Below the pieces are notes generated by a model. That model searched no databases. It had not been told where the DNA came from and was given only the letters and a program-made list of their open reading frames with translations. From Lineus longissimus (taxonomy: Eukaryota > Nemertea > Pilidiophora > Heteronemertea > Lineidae), in NCBI RefSeq assembly GCF_910592395.1, contig NC_088309.1, forward strand, positions 22,694,599 through 22,758,598: a stretch of 64,000 nucleotides of DNA, written 5' to 3'. Shown here in pieces: positions 24,348-34,985 of this stretch (position 1 is its first letter; each line of letters starts with the position of its first letter). A program made the translations under genes and the position numbers.

Positions 24348-25205
24348 TTAGTCGAAAAGACCGAAGCCCATGTCGTCATCTGACTCCTCTTCGGATTCTT
24401 CCTTCTTGGCTTCTGGAAAGAGAGGAGAAAAGGAATGAGAACGTGAACATAACTAGAAATGTCTATTACAAGGCCGTTCTTCATGATGAACTATTCGTAT
24501 GCTAGTACCAATTTTAAACAAAATTTCAATTCTGTGTCCTGCATCAACAGTGAATGGACCTAGCATGGACATGACATGATGAAATTTACACTAGAGATGC
24601 CATGTTTATAATACTCGACGTGTAGCTTGGCTCGCATGAATGAAGAACCTGTTCCAAAGTCAGATTACAACTAGATTACAATACAACACTTGCCTTCCTT
24701 AACTTCAGCTGGGGCATCGCCTCCTGCAGCACCAGATGCTGCAGCAGCAGCACCACCACCAGATGGTACACTTGCGAGTTTGGTACGACCTGTAACAAGG
24801 AAGAGATCATTATTTTATAGCTTCAATAGTTTTTAACAGCAATAGCGACTGATCCAATAAAGTCATGGGACATAGCAACTCAATTTCATCTAATCATTTC
24901 TTAAGATTTCACAAAGATGCATCATGAAAATTACCAAAGACCTTTCCTCCACATTCTACCAAAGCAAGGACTCACTCGATAATTAGAACCTGCATCAATT
25001 CTAACTGATCAGCCTTTTCTCCCACATATTTACCTTCAGCCATTACTTCTTCAACATCCTTCCCCTTCAATTCGCTGATGATTTTGTTGATCTTTTCAGC
25101 TTCAGCCTCAATACCGACGCTGCCAAGAATCTTTTCAAGGTCAGCCTTTGTAGGACAATCATTTCCACCGAGGACGGCGAGGAGGTATGCGGCCACGTAA
25201 CGCAT
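24348..25205 (-). CDS. RPLP2: 60S acidic ribosomal protein P2
   Basis: Three coding exons, 25205-25034, 24789-24694 and 24412-24348, encode about 110 residues, close to the usual 110-115. The start MRYVAAYLLAVLGG, the helical dimerisation domain, an Ala/Gly-rich hinge and the acidic C-terminal signature DDDMGFGLFD are all present. P2 pairs with P1 on the ribosomal stalk and recruits elongation GTPases in the cytosol. The ATG follows one base after a TTTCAG acceptor (25207-25206), so a separate 5' UTR exon exists. The second coding intron has a GC donor (AG|GCAAGT, 24693-24692) instead of GT; only this site keeps the reading frame. A divergent promoter faces MED21. Confidence 0.96.
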
Positions 25206-25352
25206 TCTGAAAGACAAGATGTTTTTTCATAATAACACCGGTACGTAAAGCCTAGGCTTTATCATAAATATGCAGATCAACAACTTTTCAGCCCAAGGCA
25301 AAGTTTTCTGTTGCAAACTTTTCTGCCATGGATAATACCACACTTAAGTTAG

Positions 25353-25505
25353 TTGGCCCGGAAGTGGTGACGGTACGTTTTCGACAATGGGAGACTGCTC
25401 AAACGTGGCATCTGGCAAAGCGAGGATGCAATCATTCCCAATACCACATTTTCAGAGCCTAAAACGTACTGCTGGCAGTGTGGACTGTCGCCACTTCCGG
25501 GACAA
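25353..25505. mobile_element. Short terminal-inverted-repeat element (MITE-like)
   Basis: The ends TTGGCCCGGAAGTGGTGAC and GTCGCCACTTCCGGGACAA are 19-base inverted repeats with two mismatches. An inner GTACGTTTT / AAAACGTAC pair also matches. It is 153 bases long and lies in the probable first intron of RPLP2. The GGAAGTG ends also resemble ETS sites, so a regulatory effect is possible. Confidence 0.65.
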
Positions 25506-25901
25506 CTTCTTTTATATGTCTTATTTAACGGCCTTGTCCTTGATATAAAGGTATTTGGTAAGGAGTAGGACATATTGATTCCAAGTCTTTCATGATTGGG
25601 TGGCGAATAGTAGTAATGCTGAATAAACTTTATCATTCGTACATCGTGAGGGTGATACATTTGATGATTTATCATTGTACATAACACACATAAGCCTACA
25701 ATACATACATACATGCATAGCACATGGCCACATCATATACGAATCATTCCACTGCATTGACATTGTGAAGGGGTCGATGTGCAAGTGAAGACAGAAGAGC
25801 GAAATAATTTTTAACCCACAAAAATTTATCAACAGAATGAAATAGGGTATATGATTAGTAAAAGATTGATTTTGTTTTATTTTATCAACTATATTACGTA
25901 C

Positions 25902-26096
25902 TTTTAAGTCTAAAAAGAGACACGAAACGGACTCGCACACAAATTAGTTTCACGTTAGAGCGTAAAGGAAGTCGGAGAGAATTGCACGGGGCGAACATCC
26001 GGCAAGGAGTCCCATTCACAGTCTCGCGCAATACTGCTGTGCGCCCATAATGAAAATTGAGAACGACAAACATATGTCACTGCGTTTGATTTAATG
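25902..26096. promoter_or_regulatory. Probable bidirectional promoter of RPLP2 and MED21
   Basis: On the minus strand a GTACGT donor at 25901-25900 could end the RPLP2 5' UTR exon, and pyrimidine tracts just upstream (CTCTTTTT, CTTCCTTT) resemble the TOP start of ribosomal-protein mRNAs. MED21 starts at 26097 in the other direction. The interval is richer in CG than its surroundings and contains ATCCGG, an ETS-like core. The transcription starts are inferred. Confidence 0.4.
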
Positions 26097-27786
26097 ATGG
26101 CAGACAGGTTGACTCAACTTCAAGATTCCGTCAATCAGGTTCTAAATTTCTACTAAATGTCCAATCAAAAGCAGCCAGCACTGGGCAGTATGTTATCTTG
26201 AAGAGTTGAAGTATCTTCACTCCAAAAATTGATGCCCATCCATTGCATAGACTTTGCACAGCAGCCATTTTTGTAACGAAATTTCTAACTTGTTTGTGCT
26301 GCCACCATTTGGTGAAATATGTAACCATGTGTAACTTGGCCTGCTGTCAAAATCTGACAGAAATCTGCCATTGCTGTCTTTTATCTAACATGTATTAAGT
26401 AATGGCTGTATGTATACTGTCTTTTTAGCAGAGAGATTCCATACCCCACCTAGTGTGTGTGATTAGATTACTGGTGCACTGCCAAGTGCCATGCTTGTGT
26501 TGTGATGTTGCCAATGAATTTATAATTGCAATGGGTACATCGGTCCACATCCATTGACCCGTCCGGTCCACAGTATGCCACCACAATGTCTAGATCTCCC
26601 ACAAACACAAAAGCTCTCGCTCCAGGCCCATGTGGAGTAAAGTACCAAACAAAGTTTTAAGTATTGCTGGCCCTGTAGGCTGTACCCAAGTTCTCTACAG
26701 TTACCATTTTTTTAACATATTAATGGGCGGTAGAATTGTCCTCGCACCCATCTTGAATATCAAGAAGATTGGCCTTTCTTTCTTATGACATACTTCTTAT
26801 AATTCTCATTTTATTATGAAGCTTGCTGACCATTTTTGCAATGGTATTGGTGTCCTTCAACAAAGTGCAACTCCTGGGTCATTTCCAGGTTTTGAAAAGA
26901 CTGGGAACAAAACACCTACAGAATCAAGTGATGGTGAGTGTGAAATTCGTTGTCGGGAATTAGTTGTAATGCAGCTGGATTCTCCACCTTTAGAACTGTA
27001 TTAATGATACTTAGAAAAGAAAATATTTTAATTGAAATATGCAGAATGGGAATGCAAATGTACTCGAATGCAGTTTATAATAAAACCAGTGTGCAATAAA
27101 AGATACAGTCGTCTTTGAATTTTCCGTATATCATGCCTGAACAGTGTTCTAATCCTTTTCAGACTATGCTCCTCTCTTTGCCCAGTTGATAGCAAGAACA
27201 GCCAAGGATATTGATGTACTAATTGATTCATTGCCAAGTGAAGAATCCTCAACAGACTTGCAGGTAAATTGTCTGCAGTAAGATTGCTCCTGGAGTGGAA
27301 GATCAATATCGCAAATAGAGCCTGGGCTCATAACCAGTAGGTTAGGGTAGGGTTTACTCTGTGCGTGTTCTCGAGCAGGACACCCAACCACATTTCTTAT
27401 TTCCATTCAGGAGAAAATGGGTGCCAGTCTTCACCGCAATTAATCTGACTAATATCCTATTCAGTAGGAGAAGTGGTCCTTGTCACTTCTAACATGACTC
27501 GAGTCGCCCACAATCGAGAATCTGAAATGTTGTTATGTTGTTATGTTGGCCAAGATTATTGTATGTTCTTCCCTTTGATACTCAATTTTAAAATGCAATT
27601 TTTGCATTCCAGGCAGCATGTTTGAGACGACTAGAGGCAGAGAACAATGACGCTGCCAGGCGACTGGAGGAGGTGGTAAAACGTGGAGAAACGGTCCTTG
27701 AACAGATACAACAAGCTTTACATGAGATTGCTCTATCTCAACTTGAGTCGCAAAGTCTGGAATACGAAGCTGTCCTCAACAGATGA
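26097..27786 (+). CDS. MED21: Mediator complex subunit 21 (SRB7)
   Basis: Four exons, 26097-26138, 26822-26933, 27163-27263 and 27613-27786, give 143 residues, the usual size. All introns are GT-AG and in phase. The start [14 protein letters not shown] and the blocks [13 protein letters not shown] and [18 protein letters not shown] are hallmarks of MED21. The C-terminal half is a coiled coil ([19 protein letters not shown]) that pairs with MED7 in the Mediator middle module, linking activators to RNA polymerase II in the nucleus. The region after QQSATPGSF is shorter and more variable than in vertebrates. It is divergent to RPLP2 and convergent with the zinc-finger gene. Confidence 0.95.
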
Positions 27787-28242
27787 TGATGATGGCCGAT
27801 TTGTTTTTTTGGGAACTTTTTTGTGGTGCTGTGTGTGTTAGAAGTGCTACTGCTACTATAAGCTGGGTTAATGTTCTTCTAGGCATATTGCATTAAATGG
27901 AGGGATAAACAATCCGAGTACATGATAAACTTGTAGAGGACGATTTTATGATGCCAGTGCAGAAATGTGAAGAAAGCCATTAGAGGGATTGTGCAAGGTC
28001 TTAAATGAAACTGTGTTCGAGAATTAAGGTCTGATTCCTATACAACGGTGTGCAACTTTCTCCAGCTTTGTGGTCCGAGTCTGTATTTAGCATTGGAATA
28101 AAACCAGCACCTGTGAAAGCCGCATGGTTTCTGACTTGCCCACTGTGAAACATACAAAATGTATATTTTTGCATGGTGTTCATTGGTAACATGCCTGTAT
28201 GTTTTACAGCTACTGACTGCAGAATCCCCAGTTATTTATGAC

Positions 28243-28248
28243 AATAAA
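28243..28248 (+). terminator. Polyadenylation signal AATAAA of MED21
   Basis: The hexamer is about 460 bases after the MED21 stop and is the first clear one on this strand after the gene. Confidence 0.5.
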
Positions 28249-29106
28249 GGCTAATAAGAAAGATAAGATTTCTCTTGAACCCTTTTTTTATGTTGATGGA
28301 GAAGTTTTCAAAGCATGAACATACTCCTGCAAAAGAAAGCATTAGTGATACCAGGTGTATAAGGTATAGTTTAAGTTATGTTTGGTGTAACAACTGCTAA
28401 CTTAGTTGTTCCAACAACTGCCACAACTTAACACTTCCCATACCTTGAGGGACTTGTGGTCTGGTCTTGTCTGATGTCGAGACAGTTGTAACATCCAGAT
28501 TACACCATTTGCAGCCTGCCCTGCGAAAGACAATGGCTGTTCTTGGAAGCATTTATACATCTTTGGTTTTCCAGATGACAACCCACCCAATGCATGATCT
28601 GAAATGAACACACTGGTCCGACGAACTCCTTCCGGTGAATGTCGAACCTATGTTGTGGTGTGTTATCTGCCCTTGGTAACATCCCTCGTATGAAATGCAA
28701 ATGCCTACACAAAGGCCCTAATGAGCTCTACATCAAATATCTGGCTGGGCATAATGTGTACAAAGGGCCAATTTGATGAATCGCTAAAGGCCTTTTCAGG
28801 CAGATGCTAACACAGAAGCTGTGCTTGAATTGTCGCCCAATAATCAAGAGGATGTAGTTGAAGCTGACCATACTTCTACTACTTATAATCGGAGGAACAC
28901 CTCTACCTTGTCCATGGCACTTACTTGGTATGACTAGGAGTCGTCCTTGACATTCCCTTTATAGTTATAGTAAGACTACTATCATTAAATAAGCAGCAAC
29001 TTTGCACAAGATACATAGCACTACACTCAAGGAAAAGTAAATATTGCTAATAAAGAAAGGAATGCAGTCAACACATTTGATTTCTATACATGAAATCTAT
29101 TGCAGG

Positions 29107-29112
29107 TTTATT
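29107..29112 (-). terminator. Candidate polyadenylation signal of the zinc-finger gene
   Basis: A reverse-strand AATAAA lies about 1.5 kb past the zinc-finger stop. It would define a long 3' UTR that ends before the MED21 transcript. Confidence 0.35.
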
Positions 29113-30596
29113 ACCTTGATTATAATGGCAAACAATATCTAAAACATTATAAATATTGCCTTAAAAAGGCAAGGCAAACTGGCTTGCAGATTTATGAATT
29201 ACTTCCATACGAAACTGATGTACACAGTTCCTGTAATGGAGCACTTCTTACTATTATGTACATGTTATTTAGAGAGGTTCCAAGCCGTCCCAATCTCACT
29301 TCCACAGCAAGAACTTGCACTCAATCCACCAGAACAGACATGAAATGACTCAATGCATCTTGCTATGGGACAAGATGTCACTTAAAACTTGCTGTCCAGT
29401 CATTTTCATAGTACAGGAAAATCCAACATCAACTGCTATCATAATAATATGCAGAAAGGGATGAACTTGGAGTGGCAGATTCGTCAAAAATCTGTTTCTG
29501 TGGGATGTAAAAATTATACCCCCTTACTTCCTACATCCTGCAAATAGACCTAGGTAAGACAAACATGACCACTGTTGTGATGAAAACACATCATACATCC
29601 TTTGTTACTGAGTTGCACAGAGAGAGATTCTGTGGTGATAGATAGACTTCCATCCACCCTTATTGGTCTGATGCAGACAAAAACACAATTAGAAGGTTGC
29701 GATAGGATCACTTTAGCACAAGCCTAACAATACATTGTACAATACTTTAGGTACTTATTCACAGAACAGGTAAATCCAGACCAAAAGATAATGAACTGCA
29801 ATACAGCTGATCACTCTGTGCAATTTGTAACAGCAAACAAATTGACAAAAGCAATAACATTTTCAATGCGAAATAAAATCGACAGAGATAAAAATCACAA
29901 TCAAACAATTTGCAAGGTACATGTATTTCATAACCTAAAACTGAGGAACCTAATACACAACCTCACTCTTGTCAGTAACATACAACTACCTCATTCAAAA
30001 CATGTTAGCAAAACTTAGTTGAATTTCGAAAACTGTAGCACACCACACAAATTTTATATCTTCAAAATTAAGATTCAATAACAATACAAGGAAAATTTCT
30101 GGCCTTGGGCCTATGCAGTATGCAGGCCTGTTCAAACAAGTATGAGTTGGATGCCACTTTTACAATCCCAATTTTTTAGGTTGCTGCAACTTCATTCCAA
30201 GTACAAAAGTCCTACTTCTGACCTAAAACGAGGTTCACTCACATCTCCAGATTAGTATCCAGATTTAGACCTGGTAAACTACAACTCGCTGTTCCAGAAC
30301 ATTGTATTTTCCCATGCATTCACTGTATATTGTGCGCTTAGCCACAAATGAGAGGGAGGGGATTGTGGACGTCCTCCCAACAAAATTTTTGAATAGAGAT
30401 GCTCCGAGGTGCAATTTCAATGCTACCGGTACTTCCTTATACAAAGTTTCAGAAACTTGCAATTTTTTACACATCAAGCCAAAGACTGCACATAGCTCAA
30501 TATAATAATTGTACATTTCAGCTCCTCCCGGAAGTTAACTGAAACTTCAATGTGGAAATCACTGGTATTGTCATCTACTGAAGGTTCATGATGCAC

Positions 30597-33500
30597 CTAT
30601 GCAGGTTTTGAAGATATCTCAAAATATTTGGCAAAGTCTGGATTCCTTTTGATGTCCTCTAGTTGAACAACTGGCGTCATATCCAACTTTGAGTCAACTG
30701 GAAGTGCGCTTCTCTTCTGCACACAACTGCGTGAAGCTTTCCAATCTTCTATCATTGTTCGCATGGTCTTAAGAGCCTTCAAGTTATCCTTTTGATTCTT
30801 AATCACTGTTGAATTACCTCCGTGAATCTTGTTGCCATGTCTCTTCACTTCATAACTTTCGTGCGAGGTAAAGATGCACTTGCTGCATTTGTACGGTCTC
30901 AGCTTAGTGTGATTAAAGATGAGATGCCTCTTTAGAGAAGTCAGATTATAAACAAAGCTTTGGCAAAGATGGCATTGGAGTTGTTCAGATGGTCGTGCAG
31001 GGGCCTTCTTTTGGCGAAGTCTTGTAGTTTTAACTGGTACATTACTCGAAGAAGTGGTCATGGACTCCGTAACAACTTTCACCTCAACAACTGGATCTGA
31101 TGTCTTTGTTGTGCTGGAGACAGGAACTACACTTTTAGTAACAGGAACCTTTGGGCAAACAAGAAACTTTGGGGAAATAAGCATCTTTGAAGCAGAAACC
31201 ACCACTTTACTAGATGGACTAGCCACAGTTTTTGAAGGTGATACTGGACTTGTCTCCAGAGAAACAGCAGGTTTTCTGGCTTTTAGTCCCTTCAGCTTTT
31301 GCTTGACCTTCTTTGATGATGATTTCGGCTCTTGCTTTATCTTCTTTGATAACGGTTCATCGTCAGAATCAGGTTGAGTATCTGCATCACCCCAAGCAGG
31401 TGGAACATCGAAATCATCTAGATCATCATCTTCTTCCTTCCGTAGTTTACTTTGATCAGTTGCAGCTCCAGTAAAGCAAAGGTCTACATCAACCATCAAT
31501 TGTTTTGAGACATGCACCTCCTTATGGTGCTTCCTTGCCTCCACTAAGCTCGAGAATTTCTCTTTACAGTGCATACATATGCATGCATATGCCGGAGTAC
31601 TAGGGAAGGCTTCAGGTACTGGGTCACCTGCATTCTCTGTATGAAACATTTCATCCAGCAGCAAGACCTCTCTTGCCAAGTCTTCCATCTGAGTGACGAG
31701 CATGATGTACGCCTTTGTTTCAACAACATCATCATACTCTTCCTTTGACCCATGTATGAAGCGAACATGGCGATAGATGTGTTTGTCATTACTGTAGTCA
31801 CAGTGAGCGCAGCGGTATTGCTCAATATTCAGATGTTCCTGCACATGCTTCTTGAAAGCATCAATACTTCTAGCTGTATAGGAACACTTACTACATTTGT
31901 AGATACACGACCTGCCCGAGCTATTTATACAAATTGCTCTGTAATGTTCTGGGACAGAAGCTGTGCTACCTTTGAGTAGCTCTCCTCTACGGTTTTGCTT
32001 GACGTAAGATTGTGTCAAGTAGCGCTCCAGTGATTTCTTAACGGATTTTTCCTTCACCTCAGTCACAAAGACCACGTCAGTTCTCCCTCGGAGTTCAGGG
32101 TGTTTGCTATTCACATGATCTTGCACGGACACACGAAAACCCGACTCAAATGAACAAAATGTACAGGAGTACGGCTTAATTTTTGTATGGCTCACTAAAA
32201 AGTGCTGCCTTGCCTCTTTCCTTGTGGCACACCAATATCTGCAATGGATACAAATATATTCTTTGTGTACCAGGCTAGACTTAGATTTTTCACCAGATGT
32301 GGAATGTGTTACCTCAGGTGCTGGAGCAGCAGGAGGCTTTTTTCCCTTCATTTTCTTACTCGAAGCTAGGAGTAGAGCTACATCGGTCCCCTCATTGACT
32401 GCCACCTCAACAATCATATCACCTGCAGCCTTAGCCTGTTCATCAAAAATGTCATCCAACACATTCATTGCTTTCCTTAGTGTTGTGTCTGGACCGTGGC
32501 TAGTCAGATGTTTTCCTAAAAACATTGTCGACAGAAATCTCGCCCCACAAAGACTGCATTCGTAAGGTTTGTATGCCAAGTGCGTACAGACCACATGGTT
32601 CTTGCTATTGCTGTAGCTGGTGCTATACATATCGCACTGCTGACAGCGAAACACTTTCTTGTAGTTAGGTTGTTTAGAGGGATACCATCTTTGGTTGGAA
32701 TTTGGTGTGGATGTGGACAGATGCGGTTCTGGTGTTGCAGAATATGGAGTGTCTTGACAAGCATATGAGGTAAAGGGCGATTCGGTTCGTGTAACCGGTG
32801 CAGTGGGATCAAATTTAGGAATGGGTTTCAGGGAATACTCCGGCGCTATCCTTCCACATGTCTTTAGAGTCGCTTCAATCCACTTCAGCTGTACTTCCGC
32901 CACTGCTTCATCCTTTATAATATCATTAGAAAGATGGACTTCCATGGCATGGGAACTTGCCACCAGTTCTTGTTTAAAATTTTGCCCACATTTGCCACAT
33001 TTATATGGAAATACGCTCGAGTGAAATGCCAGGTGTATGGCAAGTCCAGCTTTTCCACACGGTCCAAAGTTACAGAGTTTACAAAGTTCCAACTCTCTGC
33101 AGACCTTGGATTCCAAAAGTGCATCAGGGAGTTGAATGGAGTTCTCCAAAACTAAATTCTGAGCATCCTTTTTCTGTTCCACCATCGATTCGTAGTCAGT
33201 TATGATGCCAGCTATCAGCTTCTTATCATTTCCATGGGTTTTCTTTATGTGCGATACACAACCATGCTTATACGTATAGGAGTTATCACATCTAGCAAAT
33301 GGACACTTGTGCGGCTTGAATGACAGATGAAGGAACATGTGCTGGAGGAGAGCACTTGGCGTTCTACATGCAAAATGACAAATTTGACACAAGTGTGGCA
33401 AATCCATATCTGAAGGCAAAGCCATCCTTTCTGCATAACCATTAAAGAGCAAAATATCCTTTCGCAGCAATTCAATGTCAGCCATTTGGAGTTTCTTCAA

Positions 33501-34985
33501 GTAAGTGTTAATTCGGACACTGACCTTTGGGTTTTCGGCACACTCTTTTGATTCCTTGATATGATTATTGGCCAACAACTGAAGCTTGAACTGGCTTGAA
33601 CATACGGAGCACTGGTACGGCGTATAGCACAGATGGCTTGCAATATGTGGAGTTAAATGATAGACATACGGCTGAGGACCTGACCCACATACCATGCACC
33701 ACCATTGAGAGGATGTCACATTGTCATTTTGCAGTCCGTCTTTCAGGAAATCCTTGCATTTTCTCTCTGTTACTTCAAGCATCATTTTGCGACTGCTGCT
33801 GTTTAAAGCAAAAGACTGCGGCTCTGCCTTGTGGCGATTCTTTGAGTGCAATTCAAGACCTCGCTTGTTGAATGCCTCCTTCCCACACAATAAACACATA
33901 TATGCCATACAGCTGTAAGGGTTGTGATACTTTGAAACATGGATTTTGAACTTGTCCTCAGAGTTGGATTTATATGAACATTTATGACAAGTGTACACAT
34001 ACAAGCCAGATTGTACAGTAATTAGTTTAAGGGTAACATCTTTACTCGTTTGATCTTCTGTTTTTTTAACTTCCTTTGGCCTTTCTACAACCTTTTGGAC
34101 TGGAGTGGTGTCATCTGCTTTGCCTATGGCGTGATCTTGAACTAAATGGTCTTCAATGTGCATGTATGTCTGCGAGATGAAAGCACAGCAAGGGCAGTGA
34201 TAAATGTGCATACTCTTATGAATGCGCCACATGTGCTGTTCAAGCTCCATGGGACACATTGTCTCAAAAGTACAATTCCTACAACTATACCGACCGACAA
34301 TATGTTTTTGTTGACAATGTGAGCACTGAACCTTAGAAATATTTACAGCCAATGAACCAGGAGATGGATTGGCAGAACTTTTCTTTTCAGGCAAATGAAA
34401 AGTAGCCTGATGGGCCGCAACCTCTTTTAATTCATTGTGGGTGAAAGGACACCTCGAACACCTGTAAACACGCTTGTTATTAGTACCATGCAGTAAACTC
34501 ACTACATTACCCGAGCCTGCAGGGGACATCTGCTGTATGACAACAGGACTCGGTACAACACTTTTTGCAGCGATAGCTAAAGATTTTTGAAAATTGTCTC
34601 TGGAGACATCAACAGAACTTTTTAGCTTTTTTTTCTCGACCCATGAAGTGACCTCTATATTGACTGCATCAAGTTTCTGCTCTTTCAAAGCAGCTTCAGC
34701 GCACATATAACCGGTCATTTGCTCAAGGTATGAGGCACATGCACTTGCCACAGAACTATCCGACTGATTTCTCAGGATTGTTTGCACTAGATCAGAATCA
34801 TCAATGTTCACAGGAACACAGGGTTTTGTTGTCAAGTCCTCGAAATCTGGATCTAGCATGACCTCAAGGCCATCAATCATCATGGTGTTGCCAATAAGCG
34901 GAATATTCTGCTCAGTCATTGCCTCCTCAAGGCAAAAATAATCTGGGTGCGACACCATCCCAGTCATCATGTCAAGAGCTGCCAT
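30597..34985 (-). CDS. Long C2H2 zinc-finger protein, about 20 fingers
   Basis: One coding exon of 1,462 residues. The ATG at 34985 is chosen because a TTCCAG acceptor at 35013-35011 cuts off the open frame further upstream, leaving a 25-base 5' UTR piece in this exon. The first 180 residues are acidic and finger-free. About twenty C2H2 (a few C2HC-like) fingers follow, mostly of the YxCxxC...HxxxH kind, spread singly or in pairs with long linkers rather than in the TGEKP array of KRAB/ZAD proteins. A Ser/Lys-rich linker with acidic patches (about residues 1210-1350) precedes the last two fingers. This layout suggests a nuclear DNA-binding regulator of the REST/ZNF407-like scattered-finger type. 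No ortholog can be named. Confidence 0.9.
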   Translation of the reverse strand: MAALDMMTGMVSHPDYFCLEEAMTEQNIPLIGNTMMIDGLEVMLDPDFEDLTTKPCVPVNIDDSDLVQTILRNQSDSSVASACASYLEQMTGYMCAEAALKEQKLDAVNIEVTSWVEKKKLKSSVDVSRDNFQKSLAIAAKSVVPSPVVIQQMSPAGSGNVVSLLHGTNNKRVYRCSRCPFTHNELKEVAAHQATFHLPEKKSSANPSPGSLAVNISKVQCSHCQQKHIVGRYSCRNCTFETMCPMELEQHMWRIHKSMHIYHCPCCAFISQTYMHIEDHLVQDHAIGKADDTTPVQKVVERPKEVKKTEDQTSKDVTLKLITVQSGLYVYTCHKCSYKSNSEDKFKIHVSKYHNPYSCMAYMCLLCGKEAFNKRGLELHSKNRHKAEPQSFALNSSSRKMMLEVTERKCKDFLKDGLQNDNVTSSQWWCMVCGSGPQPYVYHLTPHIASHLCYTPYQCSVCSSQFKLQLLANNHIKESKECAENPKVSVRINTYLKKLQMADIELLRKDILLFNGYAERMALPSDMDLPHLCQICHFACRTPSALLQHMFLHLSFKPHKCPFARCDNSYTYKHGCVSHIKKTHGNDKKLIAGIITDYESMVEQKKDAQNLVLENSIQLPDALLESKVCRELELCKLCNFGPCGKAGLAIHLAFHSSVFPYKCGKCGQNFKQELVASSHAMEVHLSNDIIKDEAVAEVQLKWIEATLKTCGRIAPEYSLKPIPKFDPTAPVTRTESPFTSYACQDTPYSATPEPHLSTSTPNSNQRWYPSKQPNYKKVFRCQQCDMYSTSYSNSKNHVVCTHLAYKPYECSLCGARFLSTMFLGKHLTSHGPDTTLRKAMNVLDDIFDEQAKAAGDMIVEVAVNEGTDVALLLASSKKMKGKKPPAAPAPEVTHSTSGEKSKSSLVHKEYICIHCRYWCATRKEARQHFLVSHTKIKPYSCTFCSFESGFRVSVQDHVNSKHPELRGRTDVVFVTEVKEKSVKKSLERYLTQSYVKQNRRGELLKGSTASVPEHYRAICINSSGRSCIYKCSKCSYTARSIDAFKKHVQEHLNIEQYRCAHCDYSNDKHIYRHVRFIHGSKEEYDDVVETKAYIMLVTQMEDLAREVLLLDEMFHTENAGDPVPEAFPSTPAYACICMHCKEKFSSLVEARKHHKEVHVSKQLMVDVDLCFTGAATDQSKLRKEEDDDLDDFDVPPAWGDADTQPDSDDEPLSKKIKQEPKSSSKKVKQKLKGLKARKPAVSLETSPVSPSKTVASPSSKVVVSASKMLISPKFLVCPKVPVTKSVVPVSSTTKTSDPVVEVKVVTESMTTSSSNVPVKTTRLRQKKAPARPSEQLQCHLCQSFVYNLTSLKRHLIFNHTKLRPYKCSKCIFTSHESYEVKRHGNKIHGGNSTVIKNQKDNLKALKTMRTMIEDWKASRSCVQKRSALPVDSKLDMTPVVQLEDIKRNPDFAKYFEISSKPA

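Larger units (their letters stand above)
27787..30596. other. 3' flanks of MED21 and of the zinc-finger gene
   Basis: The two genes are tail to tail here. The left part is MED21 3' UTR to about 28260; the right part, from about 29090 to 30596, is probably the 3' UTR of the zinc-finger gene. A frame after a TTTTCAG acceptor at about 28800-28937 (ADANTEAVLELSPNN...) is protein-like but isolated, and I do not call it. Confidence 0.4.

Noticed and set aside
24413..25033. Intronic C/D-box snoRNAs in RPLP2, common in ribosomal protein genes
   Set aside because: Only imperfect C-box-like strings (ATGATGC, TTGATGC) are present on the sense strand, without paired D boxes at suitable distance.
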